Shown here in pieces: positions 1 to 7,127 of a stretch of 10,908 nt of DNA. Source of the stretch: CAYWHE01 sp964458125 (GTDB taxonomy: Bacteria; Bacteroidota; Bacteroidia; AKYH767-A; OLB10); NCBI GenBank assembly GCA_964458125.1, contig CAYWHE010000141.1, positions 1 to 10,908 on the forward strand, given 5' to 3'. A program made the position numbers and the translations under genes. Within the stretch, counting starts at the first letter, position 1; the number at the start of each line of letters is the position of its first letter. The notes beneath the pieces are model-generated. The model searched no databases, was not told where the DNA came from, and saw only the letters and a program-made list of their open reading frames with translations.

Positions 1-2
1 TA

Positions 3-1361
3 TTATCCAGGACCATTGATATTTCAGGCAATCGTTTTCACCAGGCTATTCCGCTTTTTCTGGAAGCAAAAGAAAAGGGCATTCAGCATTACCAGGTCAG
101 CTTGTCCCGGCTGGATGGGGAAATCAACCCGCAGAATAACCGGGTGGATGTATTTATTGAGGTGGCTGAAAGCAGGCAAAAAGTACTGATCCTGGCCAAT
201 GCCCCCCATCCCGATATAGCCGCTATTAAACAGGTGCTTGAAGGAAGCCAGAATTATGAAGTGACGCATCAGCTCATTAAAGCCTTTGAAGGAAATCCCA
301 ATGATTACCACCTGATTATACTCCACCAGGTTCCATCTCCCGAATCGGTTTCAGCACCTCTATTGGAGAAGCTGGTCCAGACAGAAGCATCCATTCTGTA
401 TATTCTCGGGTCGCAGACTTCCGTTCCGGCTTTTAATAAAATGGAAACGGGTCTGACCATTACCGATCCGAACGGACGCACCAATGAGGCCCAGGCCCGC
501 ATAGACCCTAACTTTTCACTTTTCAGTCTCAGTGAAGGACTGCTAAAAAAATTCAATGATTATCCTCCGCTGATCACCCCGTTTGGTAATTACCGGAACA
601 GCGGAGACAACCACGCATTGCTTTACCAGCAAATCGGAAAGGTGGCGACCACGCTTCCACTGCTGGTATTCAGTTCGGGAACAAAACATAAAAGCGCGGT
701 TCTTTGCGGGGAGGGATTCTGGAAGTGGCGGCTACACGAGTATTCCGAATCAAACCGGCAGGATCTGACGGATGAAATACTCCTGAAAACCATTCAATAC
801 CTCTCCGTTAAAGAAAAAAAAGGCCCCTTTCGTGTCATTCATAAAACGAATTATACTGAAAACGAACCGCTGATACTTGATGCTGAACTTTACAATGCGT
901 CCCAGGAACTGGTGAATACACCGGATGTGAAAATTATATTTTATAATGATAAACATGTGGCCTATCCGTTTACGTTCAGCAAAACCGAAAAGGCCTATTC
1001 GCTTCATGCAGGTTTTTTTCCGGTGGGAAATTACCGTTACCGGGCTGATGTAAAACTTGGTGACCGGTCCTATACGGAAACCGGTGAGTTCAGCGTTTCA
1101 GCCCTTCAGCTGGAGCAGGCTGAAAGCCGTGCCGATCACCAGTTGCTGTATACCCTGGCCAAAAAGTCAGGTGGAGAATTGGTTTACCCGGATGAACTGG
1201 GCGGGTTGGTAAATAAACTGGAGAGTCGCGAAGACATTAAACCGGTGATCTATACGCAGAAAAAGTTACAGGACCTGGTAAACCTGAAATGGGTTTTCTT
1301 CCTGATCATGCTGTTGCTTTCCTCCGAATGGTTTCTCCGGAAGCGCAGTGGCGCCTATTGA
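3..1361 (+). CDS. Conserved Bacteroidota membrane-anchored protein (VWA/BatA-like family), 3' part; 5' end outside window
   Basis: The frame is open from the first complete codon at 3 with no stop, so the gene starts left of the window; the TTG at 102 is an internal codon, not a start. About 452 residues are visible. From about residue 60 (KVLILANAPHPDI) there is a stretch resembling a glutamine-amidotransferase-like alpha/beta fold, and later a beta-rich region (about residues 275-365) that could be Ig-like. The C-terminus has one membrane segment (about 430-445) followed by EWFLRKRSGAY, a basic tail placing the preceding region outside the cytoplasm. This resembles large Bacteroidota proteins annotated as VWA-domain or BatA-like, whose N-terminal membrane helices and VWA domain would lie off the window; that is inference. 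No catalytic residues for an amidotransferase were recognised. The biochemical role is unknown. The downstream protease gene begins 48 bases later, so co-transcription is likely. Confidence 0.75.
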   Translation, partial: LSRTIDISGNRFHQAIPLFLEAKEKGIQHYQVSLSRLDGEINPQNNRVDVFIEVAESRQKVLILANAPHPDIAAIKQVLEGSQNYEVTHQLIKAFEGNPNDYHLIILHQVPSPESVSAPLLEKLVQTEASILYILGSQTSVPAFNKMETGLTITDPNGRTNEAQARIDPNFSLFSLSEGLLKKFNDYPPLITPFGNYRNSGDNHALLYQQIGKVATTLPLLVFSSGTKHKSAVLCGEGFWKWRLHEYSESNRQDLTDEILLKTIQYLSVKEKKGPFRVIHKTNYTENEPLILDAELYNASQELVNTPDVKIIFYNDKHVAYPFTFSKTEKAYSLHAGFFPVGNYRYRADVKLGDRSYTETGEFSVSALQLEQAESRADHQLLYTLAKKSGGELVYPDELGGLVNKLESREDIKPVIYTQKKLQDLVNLKWVFFLIMLLLSSEWFLRKRSGAY

Positions 1362-1409
1362 AGGCAGATTCCTGAAAAATCCGAAATTTTTCCATCAATT
1401 TCCGTAATC

Positions 1410-2681
1410 ATGATTCTGGCCTTATTTATCATCATCATCCTGTTTAACTACCTGCTGGAGGTATTGCTCGAGTATCTGAATGGCAAAAGATGGAGTAACC
1501 GGCTCCCGGATGAACTCTCGGGCATATACGAAACCGACCGGTATAAGCTTTCGCAGGAATACGACCGTGCCAGGAAGCGGTTCTCATTGGTTACGGGGGC
1601 ATTTAACCTCGTTCTGATGCTTGTGCTCCTGCTGACCGGAAGTTTCGCCCTGCTCGATAAATGGGCCATGGCAACAGGTCATACTGAAATAAAGGGCACG
1701 CTGTTATTTTTTGCTGTCCTGTGGCTGGTTTCCGATTTCATCGGGTTGCCGTTTTCCATGTACCGCATTTTTGTAATTGAGGACCGCTTCGGGTTCAACC
1801 GCACCACCCTTAAAATTTTCTTCACCGATAAAATAAAGGGTTACTTGTTGGGTGGTATACTGGGAGGAAGCCTGCTGGCTATGTTTGTCCTGTTTTACCA
1901 GTTAACGGGTCCGGCTTTCTGGTTATATGCCTGGGTGACTGCCATGATGGTGATGTTTTTCGCCACGATGTTATATGCCTCCTGGGTTCTTCCCTTGTTT
2001 AATAAACTGACACCTCTGCCAGCAGGAGAGCTGCGGTCAGCTATTGAAAATTATTGCAGGAATGTGAATTTTAAGCTGGAGAACGTATTTGTCATGGACG
2101 GTTCAAAACGGTCCTCCAAGGCAAATGCCTTTTTCAGCGGCCTCGGGCGGAAAAAAAGAATCGTACTTTACGATACGCTGTTGCAGCATCACAACACGGA
2201 AGAACTGGTTTCCATCCTTGCCCATGAGGTTGGACATTACAAAAAAAAACATACCCGTTTGAGTTTTTTTCTTTCTGTTCTCCAGACCGGACTGATGCTT
2301 TTTATATTTTCAAAACTGATCAGTCACCCTGGATTATCCATGGCCTTTGGCGCTGAAGGAACCTCATTGCGCCTTGGCATACTGGGCTTCATTCTGTTGT
2401 ATACTCCTGTTTCACTCAGCCTGGGTTTACTGATGAACCTCGTTTCCAGGCGGAATGAATTCCAGGCTGACCGTTTTGCCGCTGAAACTGCCGATGGCAT
2501 CGCCCTGCAGGAAGCCCTGAAAAAATTGTCGGTCAGCAACCTTAGCAACCTGAATCCTCATCCACTATATGTATTCTTTTATTATTCCCATCCTCCCTTG
2601 CTGGAACGCTTAAAAATGCTGAAACCCTTATCCGGGAAACCGGTTGCAGTCAACCTCAGCGGGAATAACAGCCTTTCCTGA
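1410..2681 (+). CDS. M48 family membrane zinc metalloprotease, Ste24/CAAX prenyl protease type
   Basis: A 423-residue integral membrane protease, close to the usual Ste24 length. The N-terminal half is the multi-helix M48 N-domain, with segments near residues 2-20, 60-80, 96-118, 145-165 and 170-192. The catalytic zinc motif HEVGH is at 272-276, giving two histidine ligands and the general base E273; the third ligand is E350 in NEFQAD (349-354). The conserved C-terminal SHPPLLERL follows at about 393-401. Two further hydrophobic stretches (286-303, 322-346) lie between the zinc motifs, as in Ste24/HtpX-like enzymes. In eukaryotes Ste24 trims prenylated CAAX proteins; bacteria lack that substrate, so a role in membrane protein quality control is inference. 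The ATG at 1410 opens directly into a hydrophobic helix, and no Shine-Dalgarno is visible. The last 54 bases overlap the oxidoreductase gene on the other strand. Confidence 0.93.
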   Translation: MILALFIIIILFNYLLEVLLEYLNGKRWSNRLPDELSGIYETDRYKLSQEYDRARKRFSLVTGAFNLVLMLVLLLTGSFALLDKWAMATGHTEIKGTLLFFAVLWLVSDFIGLPFSMYRIFVIEDRFGFNRTTLKIFFTDKIKGYLLGGILGGSLLAMFVLFYQLTGPAFWLYAWVTAMMVMFFATMLYASWVLPLFNKLTPLPAGELRSAIENYCRNVNFKLENVFVMDGSKRSSKANAFFSGLGRKKRIVLYDTLLQHHNTEELVSILAHEVGHYKKKHTRLSFFLSVLQTGLMLFIFSKLISHPGLSMAFGAEGTSLRLGILGFILLYTPVSLSLGLLMNLVSRRNEFQADRFAAETADGIALQEALKKLSVSNLSNLNPHPLYVFFYYSHPPLLERLKMLKPLSGKPVAVNLSGNNSLS

Positions 2682-3680
2682 AAGATAGCGGCAAAACAGG
2701 TTGGCAAACCAGGGGGCCAGCATCACACCCCGAGTGCCCAAACCGTTGAAAATATGAAGTCGCGGATGATCGGGGTGCGTACCAAGAAAAGGTCTCCTGT
2801 CCTTCACTGTAGGGCGGACTGCTGCTTCATGGGACAGGATTTCAAAAGGCACATCGATCATGGTTTTGAGCAGTCGGACCATTTTTTCTTTTGCTTCCCT
2901 GGTGGGAATTTCGTCGAGTTGGTCCCATTCATGGGTGGCGCCGGCCCGGAAAAGGCCGTTACCCAGCGGAAGCACGTACAGCCCTTTATTCAGAATGAAC
3001 GACCCGGTCAACCCCACTGCCGAAAGAGTGAGTATTTCTCCTTTGGCCGGAACAAATGGCAAATAACCGAACCAGGGATTGTTCCTGGCTGAAGCTCCCT
3101 CACAAAAAATAAGATGGGAGGCTTTCAGATCGCCAACATGTATGCAGTCCGGGGCAACCCGGATGTCATTATATCGTACCATTCGGCCAAGCAATCTGTT
3201 GTTTCTTTCCAGGTCATCGCGAATTGCAGACAACAGTTCACGGATAAGTAAATACCCGCCTCCCTTCACCTCCATGGCTCCCAAAGGGGAATGTACGCCC
3301 GGGAGTGCATCAGGCGCCAGTTCTGTTCCCAGGTATGCTTCCATACCTGGATCTGCCGAGCGTGCCTGCCAGTCGTTACGATGCCCCACAGACGGATAGA
3401 TTTCAAAAATGGATTTCTGAAAGTAAAAGGACCGGCCAAGTTGATGGCCCAGTTCCCGGTATGTATTTTCCGCAAAGGGTATCAGCTCACCTGCCATCCA
3501 TGTTTTAACAATACGCCTGCCGCTGAGGGGATGTATAATGCCGGCCGCAATCCTGGAGGAGGAAACGGGATGACCCGGATCAATCACCAGAACCCGGCCA
3601 TGCTGCGCTTGCATAAAATGAGCCAGCAGGGAGCCGGCCAATCCCTGGCCAATGATGATAAAATCAAATTCGTTTTTCAT
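2628..3680 (-). CDS. FAD-dependent oxidoreductase, DAO (D-amino-acid oxidase) family
   Basis: A 350-residue soluble flavoenzyme. The N-terminus has the Rossmann dinucleotide motif: beta strand FDFIIIGQGLAGS (residues 5-17, GxGxxG) and an acidic strand end, VLVIDPG (30-36), expected to bind the FAD ribose. SSSRIAAGIIHPLSGRR (40-56) matches the segment after the first helix in DAO enzymes such as glycine oxidase and the MnmC oxidase domain. Near the C-terminus VRPTVKDRRPFLG (288-300) carries the arginine that often contacts a substrate carboxylate, and FNGLGTRGVMLAP (311-323) is the closing FAD-binding loop. The substrate cannot be assigned; an amine or amino-acid-like substrate is an inference from the family. 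There is no thiO or mnmC context. It lies 230 bases downstream of the CvpA gene, beyond a terminator, so it probably has its own promoter. Confidence 0.88.
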   Translation of the reverse strand: MKNEFDFIIIGQGLAGSLLAHFMQAQHGRVLVIDPGHPVSSSRIAAGIIHPLSGRRIVKTWMAGELIPFAENTYRELGHQLGRSFYFQKSIFEIYPSVGHRNDWQARSADPGMEAYLGTELAPDALPGVHSPLGAMEVKGGGYLLIRELLSAIRDDLERNNRLLGRMVRYNDIRVAPDCIHVGDLKASHLIFCEGASARNNPWFGYLPFVPAKGEILTLSAVGLTGSFILNKGLYVLPLGNGLFRAGATHEWDQLDEIPTREAKEKMVRLLKTMIDVPFEILSHEAAVRPTVKDRRPFLGTHPDHPRLHIFNGLGTRGVMLAPWFANLFCRYLSGKAVIPAEVDCNRFPG

Positions 3681-3770
3681 TTTTTACGGGTTGAGTGAAT
3701 TACCCGGTTGCCGAGGGTGTATCGATATATTTTTTTATTCGCCCCAGGCAATGGGAATGATCACCAGGAG

Positions 3771-3802
3771 AATAAAAAAGCCCCCCGGCATATGCTGGGT
3801 GC
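3771..3802 (-). terminator. Rho-independent terminator downstream of the CvpA-family gene
   Basis: On the minus strand a GC-rich hairpin forms from CCCAGC (5' arm) and GCCGGG (3' arm) around the loop ATAT, with one A-C mismatch and possible extension by flanking C-G pairs. It is followed immediately by GGGC and six T residues, then ATT. It lies about 110 bases after the CvpA-family stop codon and about 90 bases before the oxidoreductase start, so it should separate the two transcripts. On the plus strand there is no T tract after the hairpin. Confidence 0.65.
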
Positions 3803-3818
3803 AGGTTAAATTTCCAGA

Positions 3819-3826
3819 CAAAACTA
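3819..3826 (-). promoter_or_regulatory. Promoter-like -7 box (TAGTTTTG) between cvpA and the oxidoreductase gene
   Basis: TAGTTTTG on the minus strand fits the Bacteroidota TAnnTTTG consensus exactly. No TTG is seen at the expected -33 spacing. A transcript started here would meet the hairpin at 3771-3802 within about 40 bases, so as an oxidoreductase promoter it would have to read through that terminator. Reported as a weak candidate only. Confidence 0.22.
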
Positions 3827-3910
3827 TAAACTTTTTGCAGGCCCCCCTCGCTGGGCAGACTCCCGATTGAAGAGAGTTTTAAGGGCCCTGGTGGCTATAC
3901 TGGAGCTGAA

Positions 3911-4423
3911 CTATTTCCCGATATTATCTTTGAACTCCTGTTTGACGTCCTGCAGCAGGGGGTTTAAACCGGATGCAATTTTTAAAATGGGGGAGTAAAA
4001 GAAAGAGCCTTCTTTTATTTTGTCGGGGATCAGGTGAACAGCGGGTTCCAAACTCCGGCTGAGCCAGAACAAAACACTGATCATCAGCCCGAATTTCAGA
4101 ATTCCAAAAAGGGCTCCTCCAATATTGTTGAAAGTGCTGAGGGCTGTAAGTTCCAGGATACCTTCCAGCAGGCGGGCCAGCAACACAAAGGCAAGAATCA
4201 CTACAGCCAGAATGAGAAAAAATGATACCCAGGGTGAAATGCCTTTCATACTTTCAATATGATCATTTATAAAATTGCTAACCCAACCTGAAAATTTAAA
4301 TCCCAGGTATAAGGCGATGACCAGTCCAATGATCATGGCCACTTCAAAAATAAGTCCCCGTTTCCAGCCCTTATAGGCACCGAATATCAGGGGAACAGCA
4401 ATGACGGCATCCAGCCAGTTCAT
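3911..4423 (-). CDS. CvpA family membrane protein (colicin V production protein homologue)
   Basis: A 170-residue polytopic inner-membrane protein, the usual CvpA size. The start at 4423 gives MNWLDAVIAVPLIFGAYKG, the family's typical first residues (a short N-terminus, an aspartate in the first helix, then KGWKRG). An in-frame ATG 12 codons upstream would add a charged stretch (MFLFYIRKKNCI) not expected in the family. Four membrane segments are visible, at about residues 4-20, 25-43, 64-85 and 101-122, with a short polar C-terminal tail. In Escherichia coli CvpA is needed for colicin V production and affects envelope behaviour; the biochemical function is not known. The gene follows djlA by 142 bases, and a terminator lies about 110 bases past its stop. 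Confidence 0.85.
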   Translation of the reverse strand: MNWLDAVIAVPLIFGAYKGWKRGLIFEVAMIIGLVIALYLGFKFSGWVSNFINDHIESMKGISPWVSFFLILAVVILAFVLLARLLEGILELTALSTFNNIGGALFGILKFGLMISVLFWLSRSLEPAVHLIPDKIKEGSFFYSPILKIASGLNPLLQDVKQEFKDNIGK

Positions 4424-4565
4424 GATACAGTTTTTTTTGCGAATGTAAAACAGAAACAATAATGGCGATAACCGGGGTATTTCTTCTTATGAACAGGCAG
4501 AATCGGAACATGAACTAAACAACAGACGGTCGGTCAGCAGGGAAGCATGCCGGCATGAAAACAGC

Positions 4566-5288
4566 TTAAGACAAACCCCTTTCTTTCTTGATTTCTTCGT
4601 AGGCCTGGTTTATCTTTTTAAATTTTTCCTGGGCGTCCTTTTGGAAGTCGGGGCCCAAATGATGCACTTTATCCGGGTGGTATTTCATGGCCATTCTACG
4701 GTATGCTTTTTTAACTTCATCATCTGCGGCCGATTTTTCAATTTCCAGGATTTTATAGGCGGCATGAACATCCTTCACAAACATGGCTTTGATGGATTTC
4801 ATATCGGCATCTGCAATGTCCATCCATCGGCATATCCTGGTGATAAACTGAAGTTCTTCGGCATGCATTTCCCCGTCGGCTGCCGCCAGGCCATAAAGCA
4901 GGTGGACCAACTGTAGCCTGGCAGAATAATTCATGTGGTCCCTGATCTGGCTGCATACGGCATGCACGTCATAATCCTGTTTGATGATTTCACGGAAAAG
5001 CAGCATTCGTTCACGCGTATACTCCGCACCAAACTGTCTTATAAAGAAATCCCTGACAAAATCAAGTTCGGATTTTAAAACCTTGTTGTCGGCCCGCATC
5101 AGGGCTCCGCATAAAACCAGCAATGCTGTTCCGAAATCACCGGGACGTGAAGTGCCGGATGGACCCCCAATGCGTTTGGTTGCCTGTTGTTCACCAATGG
5201 CGCCCAATGCAAAACCGATTATCCCGCCAATAGGGCCTCCCAGTGCCCAGCCCAGTCCTCCCCATAACCATTTCGTCCAGCCTGCCAT
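4566..5288 (-). CDS. djlA: DjlA-like co-chaperone: TerB-like domain plus C-terminal J domain
   Basis: A 240-residue protein with three parts. The N-terminus (residues 1-32) is a glycine-rich hydrophobic segment (GGLGWALGGPIGGIIGFALG) that probably inserts in or associates with the membrane. Residues 50-168 form a helical TerB-like domain with the paired acidic signatures RADNKVLKSELDFV (65-78) and AAADGEMHAEELQF (135-148). Residues 174-236 are a J domain, with AYKILEIEKSAADDEVKKAYR and the invariant HPD motif at 204-206, which stimulates DnaK ATP hydrolysis. This order matches DjlA, a membrane-anchored DnaK co-chaperone (about 270 residues in E. coli). The TerB part does not by itself indicate tellurite resistance. 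The ATG at 5288 gives the natural N-terminal helix. The gene is flanked by 130-140 base gaps with no strong promoter seen. Confidence 0.88.
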   Translation of the reverse strand: MAGWTKWLWGGLGWALGGPIGGIIGFALGAIGEQQATKRIGGPSGTSRPGDFGTALLVLCGALMRADNKVLKSELDFVRDFFIRQFGAEYTRERMLLFREIIKQDYDVHAVCSQIRDHMNYSARLQLVHLLYGLAAADGEMHAEELQFITRICRWMDIADADMKSIKAMFVKDVHAAYKILEIEKSAADDEVKKAYRRMAMKYHPDKVHHLGPDFQKDAQEKFKKINQAYEEIKKERGLS

Positions 5289-5421
5289 CTGAAGTCAGAA
5301 CACCGGTAAATTAAAATGGAGCAATAAATCACACAAACCTGTTACCCGCAGGCAAAATAAATTAAATAAAATCATACGATGTTTATTTGAATAAAAGCCG
5401 GGTTATTAAATGGTAGCAGGA

Positions 5422-6099
5422 TCACATTTGTGAAGGAATGGAATCGGGAAGTTTTTCACTGTTTTTCAACTGGTAATTTCCGGAGCGCTGCGGCATGGTT
5501 CCGAAAAGGATATCCCATAAAGGCATGGAAACGCTATAGGCCGTATGAATGGAACTGTAGTGATGCAGGCTGTGATGTTTCCACCAGTACTTCAGAAAAT
5601 TCCGGGGTGGTTTTGAAGCATGCACGACATAATGAATGAGGAGGTAGAAGGAGTAGCCGGAGATAAAACCGGGAAAAAAACCATAGGTATAATCCTGTAT
5701 ACTGACTTTAAACAGGAAAAAAAATCCGACAGCAATGAGAAATGATAATATCGGTGGCATCACCAGCCGGTCTTTATCCCGCGGAAATTCATGGTGTACA
5801 CCATGCATGTGATATTGAAGTTCGAGCTGTTTTTCCGTAGTGGCATTAAAATGAAATATGAATCGGTGAATCAGGTATTCGATGAAAGTGAATGCAAATG
5901 CGCCCAGCGGGTAAAGCCAGAGCAGGTGCCAGGGGCTGAGATTGGCATAACGCAAGTAATAGCCGATAAACAGGACGGCAACCACCAGGTAAAGGATAAC
6001 CGGGGTGGCAAAATGAGTACGGGTTAGCCTCTCCAAAAACGGATTCCTGAACAGGGTAGCAGAACCGCGGTTGTCAATTTTAAAGTCCTTCATAGCCAT
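5422..6099 (-). CDS. Fatty acid 2-hydroxylase-like membrane di-iron enzyme (sterol desaturase/FA hydroxylase superfamily)
   Basis: A 225-residue membrane enzyme carrying the full histidine set of the superfamily: HRFIFH (H78, H83), HGVHH (H99, H102, H103), HYVVH (H156, H160) and HHSLHH (H175, H176, H179, H180). EYLIHRFIFHF, HGVHHEFPRDKDRLVMPP and the late SMPLWDILFGT closely resemble the corresponding blocks of FA2H and yeast Scs7, which hydroxylate the alpha carbon of sphingolipid acyl chains using O2. Membrane segments lie near residues 31-50, 58-77, 116-132 and 140-159. There is no cytochrome b5 domain, so an external electron donor is implied. In Bacteroidota a role in modifying sphingolipid or other envelope acyl chains is plausible but inferred. 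The start could be Met1 or Met3. A TAnnTTTG box lies upstream at 6135-6142. Confidence 0.85.
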   Translation of the reverse strand: MAMKDFKIDNRGSATLFRNPFLERLTRTHFATPVILYLVVAVLFIGYYLRYANLSPWHLLWLYPLGAFAFTFIEYLIHRFIFHFNATTEKQLELQYHMHGVHHEFPRDKDRLVMPPILSFLIAVGFFFLFKVSIQDYTYGFFPGFISGYSFYLLIHYVVHASKPPRNFLKYWWKHHSLHHYSSIHTAYSVSMPLWDILFGTMPQRSGNYQLKNSEKLPDSIPSQM

Positions 6100-6118
6100 A
6101 CGGATTAAAGAAAAATAA

Positions 6119-6136
6119 TGAAGCCTGAATGCTTCA
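6119..6136 (-). terminator. Possible rho-independent terminator after the agmatinase gene
   Basis: On the minus strand TGAAGC and GCTTCA pair perfectly around a six-base loop, and a T-rich stretch (TTATTTTTC) follows. The hairpin begins about 13 bases after the agmatinase stop. The stem is short and only half GC, so termination would be weak. Confidence 0.4.
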
Positions 6137-6142
6137 AAAATA
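6135..6142 (-). promoter_or_regulatory. Promoter-like -7 box (TATTTTTG) upstream of the fatty acid hydroxylase gene
   Basis: TATTTTTG on the minus strand matches TAnnTTTG exactly and lies 35 bases before the hydroxylase start at 6099. A precise TTG at the -33 position is absent. The box touches the 5' arm of the hairpin at 6119-6136. The AT-rich setting makes chance matches likely. Confidence 0.33.
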
Positions 6143-6148
6143 CAAAAT

Positions 6149-7036
6149 TTATTTTTTAACCAGGTAGCCGATTAAACGATAAATTAATTTTGCACAGGTA
6201 TACTCCGATAATATACTGCCTTCCAGGGGCGCTACTTCCACCACGTCAAAGCCCACCACGTTTCTTGACTCAATCACTTTTCTAAGAAAGGTCAGTGTTT
6301 CCTCCCAGTATAAGCCCCGTGGCTCAGCCGTTCCCACAGCCGGCATAATGGAAGGGTCGAATCCATCGGCATCGATGGTGATATAAACATCATTTTCAAT
6401 GTTTTGTAACGCCTTCATCATCCAGTCGGGTTGATTTCTGATCTGATGGGCATAAAAAGTAAAAATGTTGTCCGCACCCTTAATCAGATCCGCTTCCTCC
6501 CTGCACTGGGCCCTGATGCCAATTTGTGTCAGCGGCACCTTCAGGTCGTGAATTCGGGCCATCACTGAGGCATGGGAGTATTTATTGTTATGGTAGGAAT
6601 CCCGCAGATCGGAATGCGCATCCACCTGCAACACACTCAGACCTGGATATTTTTTCAGGTGAGCTCTCACAAATCCAAGGGTCACCGTGTGTTCGGCACC
6701 AAGCGACACCACAAATTTTCCATCATGAATCAGTTCAGCCGTTTGTTTTTCAATGATCTCAATGGCTTCGGCATCTACTTTTCCGTTAAAGTCGATGGCT
6801 TTTAGTGTGACAATTCCTCCATGTTTATAAGATTCCAGGTCCAGTTCCTCGTCATAAAATTCAACAAAATGAGAAGCTTCGATCATAGCAGCAGGCCCTT
6901 TGGCAGATCCGGCCAGGTAGGAAGAGGTGTGCTCATAGGGAACCTGCTGGATCACAAACCTTGACTGCATATAATCACAATATTCGGGTTCAGTGATGCC
7001 CAGGAAATTATGTTCGGCAGGAAGAGATTGAAACAT
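6149..7036 (-). CDS. speB: Agmatinase (ureohydrolase family)
   Basis: A 295-residue binuclear-manganese hydrolase, expected to convert agmatine to putrescine and urea in polyamine synthesis. The metal ligands of the arginase/agmatinase family are all present: H116 in GAEH, D139, H141 and D143 in DAHSD, and D222 and D224 in IDADGFDP. The family blocks GTAEPRG (235-241) and VGFDVVEVAP (261-270, E267 conserved) follow. The first motif reads GAEH rather than the common GGDH or GGEH, but the ligand histidine is kept. Formimidoylglutamase, guanidinobutyrase or another ureohydrolase cannot be excluded from sequence alone; arginase is less likely. No arginine decarboxylase gene (speA) is in view. It begins 91 bases after the sucC stop, so it may be co-transcribed or have its own unrecognised promoter. 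Confidence 0.87.
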   Translation of the reverse strand: MFQSLPAEHNFLGITEPEYCDYMQSRFVIQQVPYEHTSSYLAGSAKGPAAMIEASHFVEFYDEELDLESYKHGGIVTLKAIDFNGKVDAEAIEIIEKQTAELIHDGKFVVSLGAEHTVTLGFVRAHLKKYPGLSVLQVDAHSDLRDSYHNNKYSHASVMARIHDLKVPLTQIGIRAQCREEADLIKGADNIFTFYAHQIRNQPDWMMKALQNIENDVYITIDADGFDPSIMPAVGTAEPRGLYWEETLTFLRKVIESRNVVGFDVVEVAPLEGSILSEYTCAKLIYRLIGYLVKK

Positions 7037-7127
7037 GGTGAATAAAATTTAACAGGTTGCCGGCATGCTGACACCGGTAATAAGGGGTTGAAGCTAATCA
7101 ACACCGTGTCTTTGAATGAATTGAAAA

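Noticed and set aside
102..104. TTG as the start of the left-edge gene
   Set aside because: The frame is open all the way to position 3 and encodes family-like sequence before the TTG, so the true start is outside the window.
1374..1392. GAAAAAT/ATTTTTC inverted repeat between the left-edge gene and the M48 gene
   Set aside because: The stem is almost all A-T and would be unstable; it is more likely chance in AT-rich spacer.
3291..3698. A 135-residue plus-strand open frame inside the oxidoreductase gene
   Set aside because: It is antisense to a well-supported FAD enzyme, has no domain or codon bias of its own, and looks like a shadow frame.
3885..3910. CCTGGTGGCTATACTGGAG resembles the start of a bacterial 5S rRNA
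   Set aside because: Similarity fades within about 20 bases. The following sequence is the 3' end of the CvpA-family coding region read antisense, and the conserved internal and 3' parts of 5S are missing.
4546..4557. Palindrome CATGCCGGCATG after djlA, sharing TGCCGGCATGCT with the sucC-speB gap near 7058
   Set aside because: Several 12-base matches are expected by chance in a window this size on both strands. There is no T tract for a terminator and no third copy.
4566..5288. Tellurite resistance gene, from the TerB-like region
   Set aside because: The TerB-like domain here is fused to a membrane segment and a J domain, the DjlA arrangement, and no other ter genes are nearby.
7060..7077. 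Hairpin CCGGTGT/ATGCCGG between sucC and speB as a sucC terminator
   Set aside because: The stem needs two G-T wobbles, and the T-rich sequence begins too far (about 10 bases) after it.
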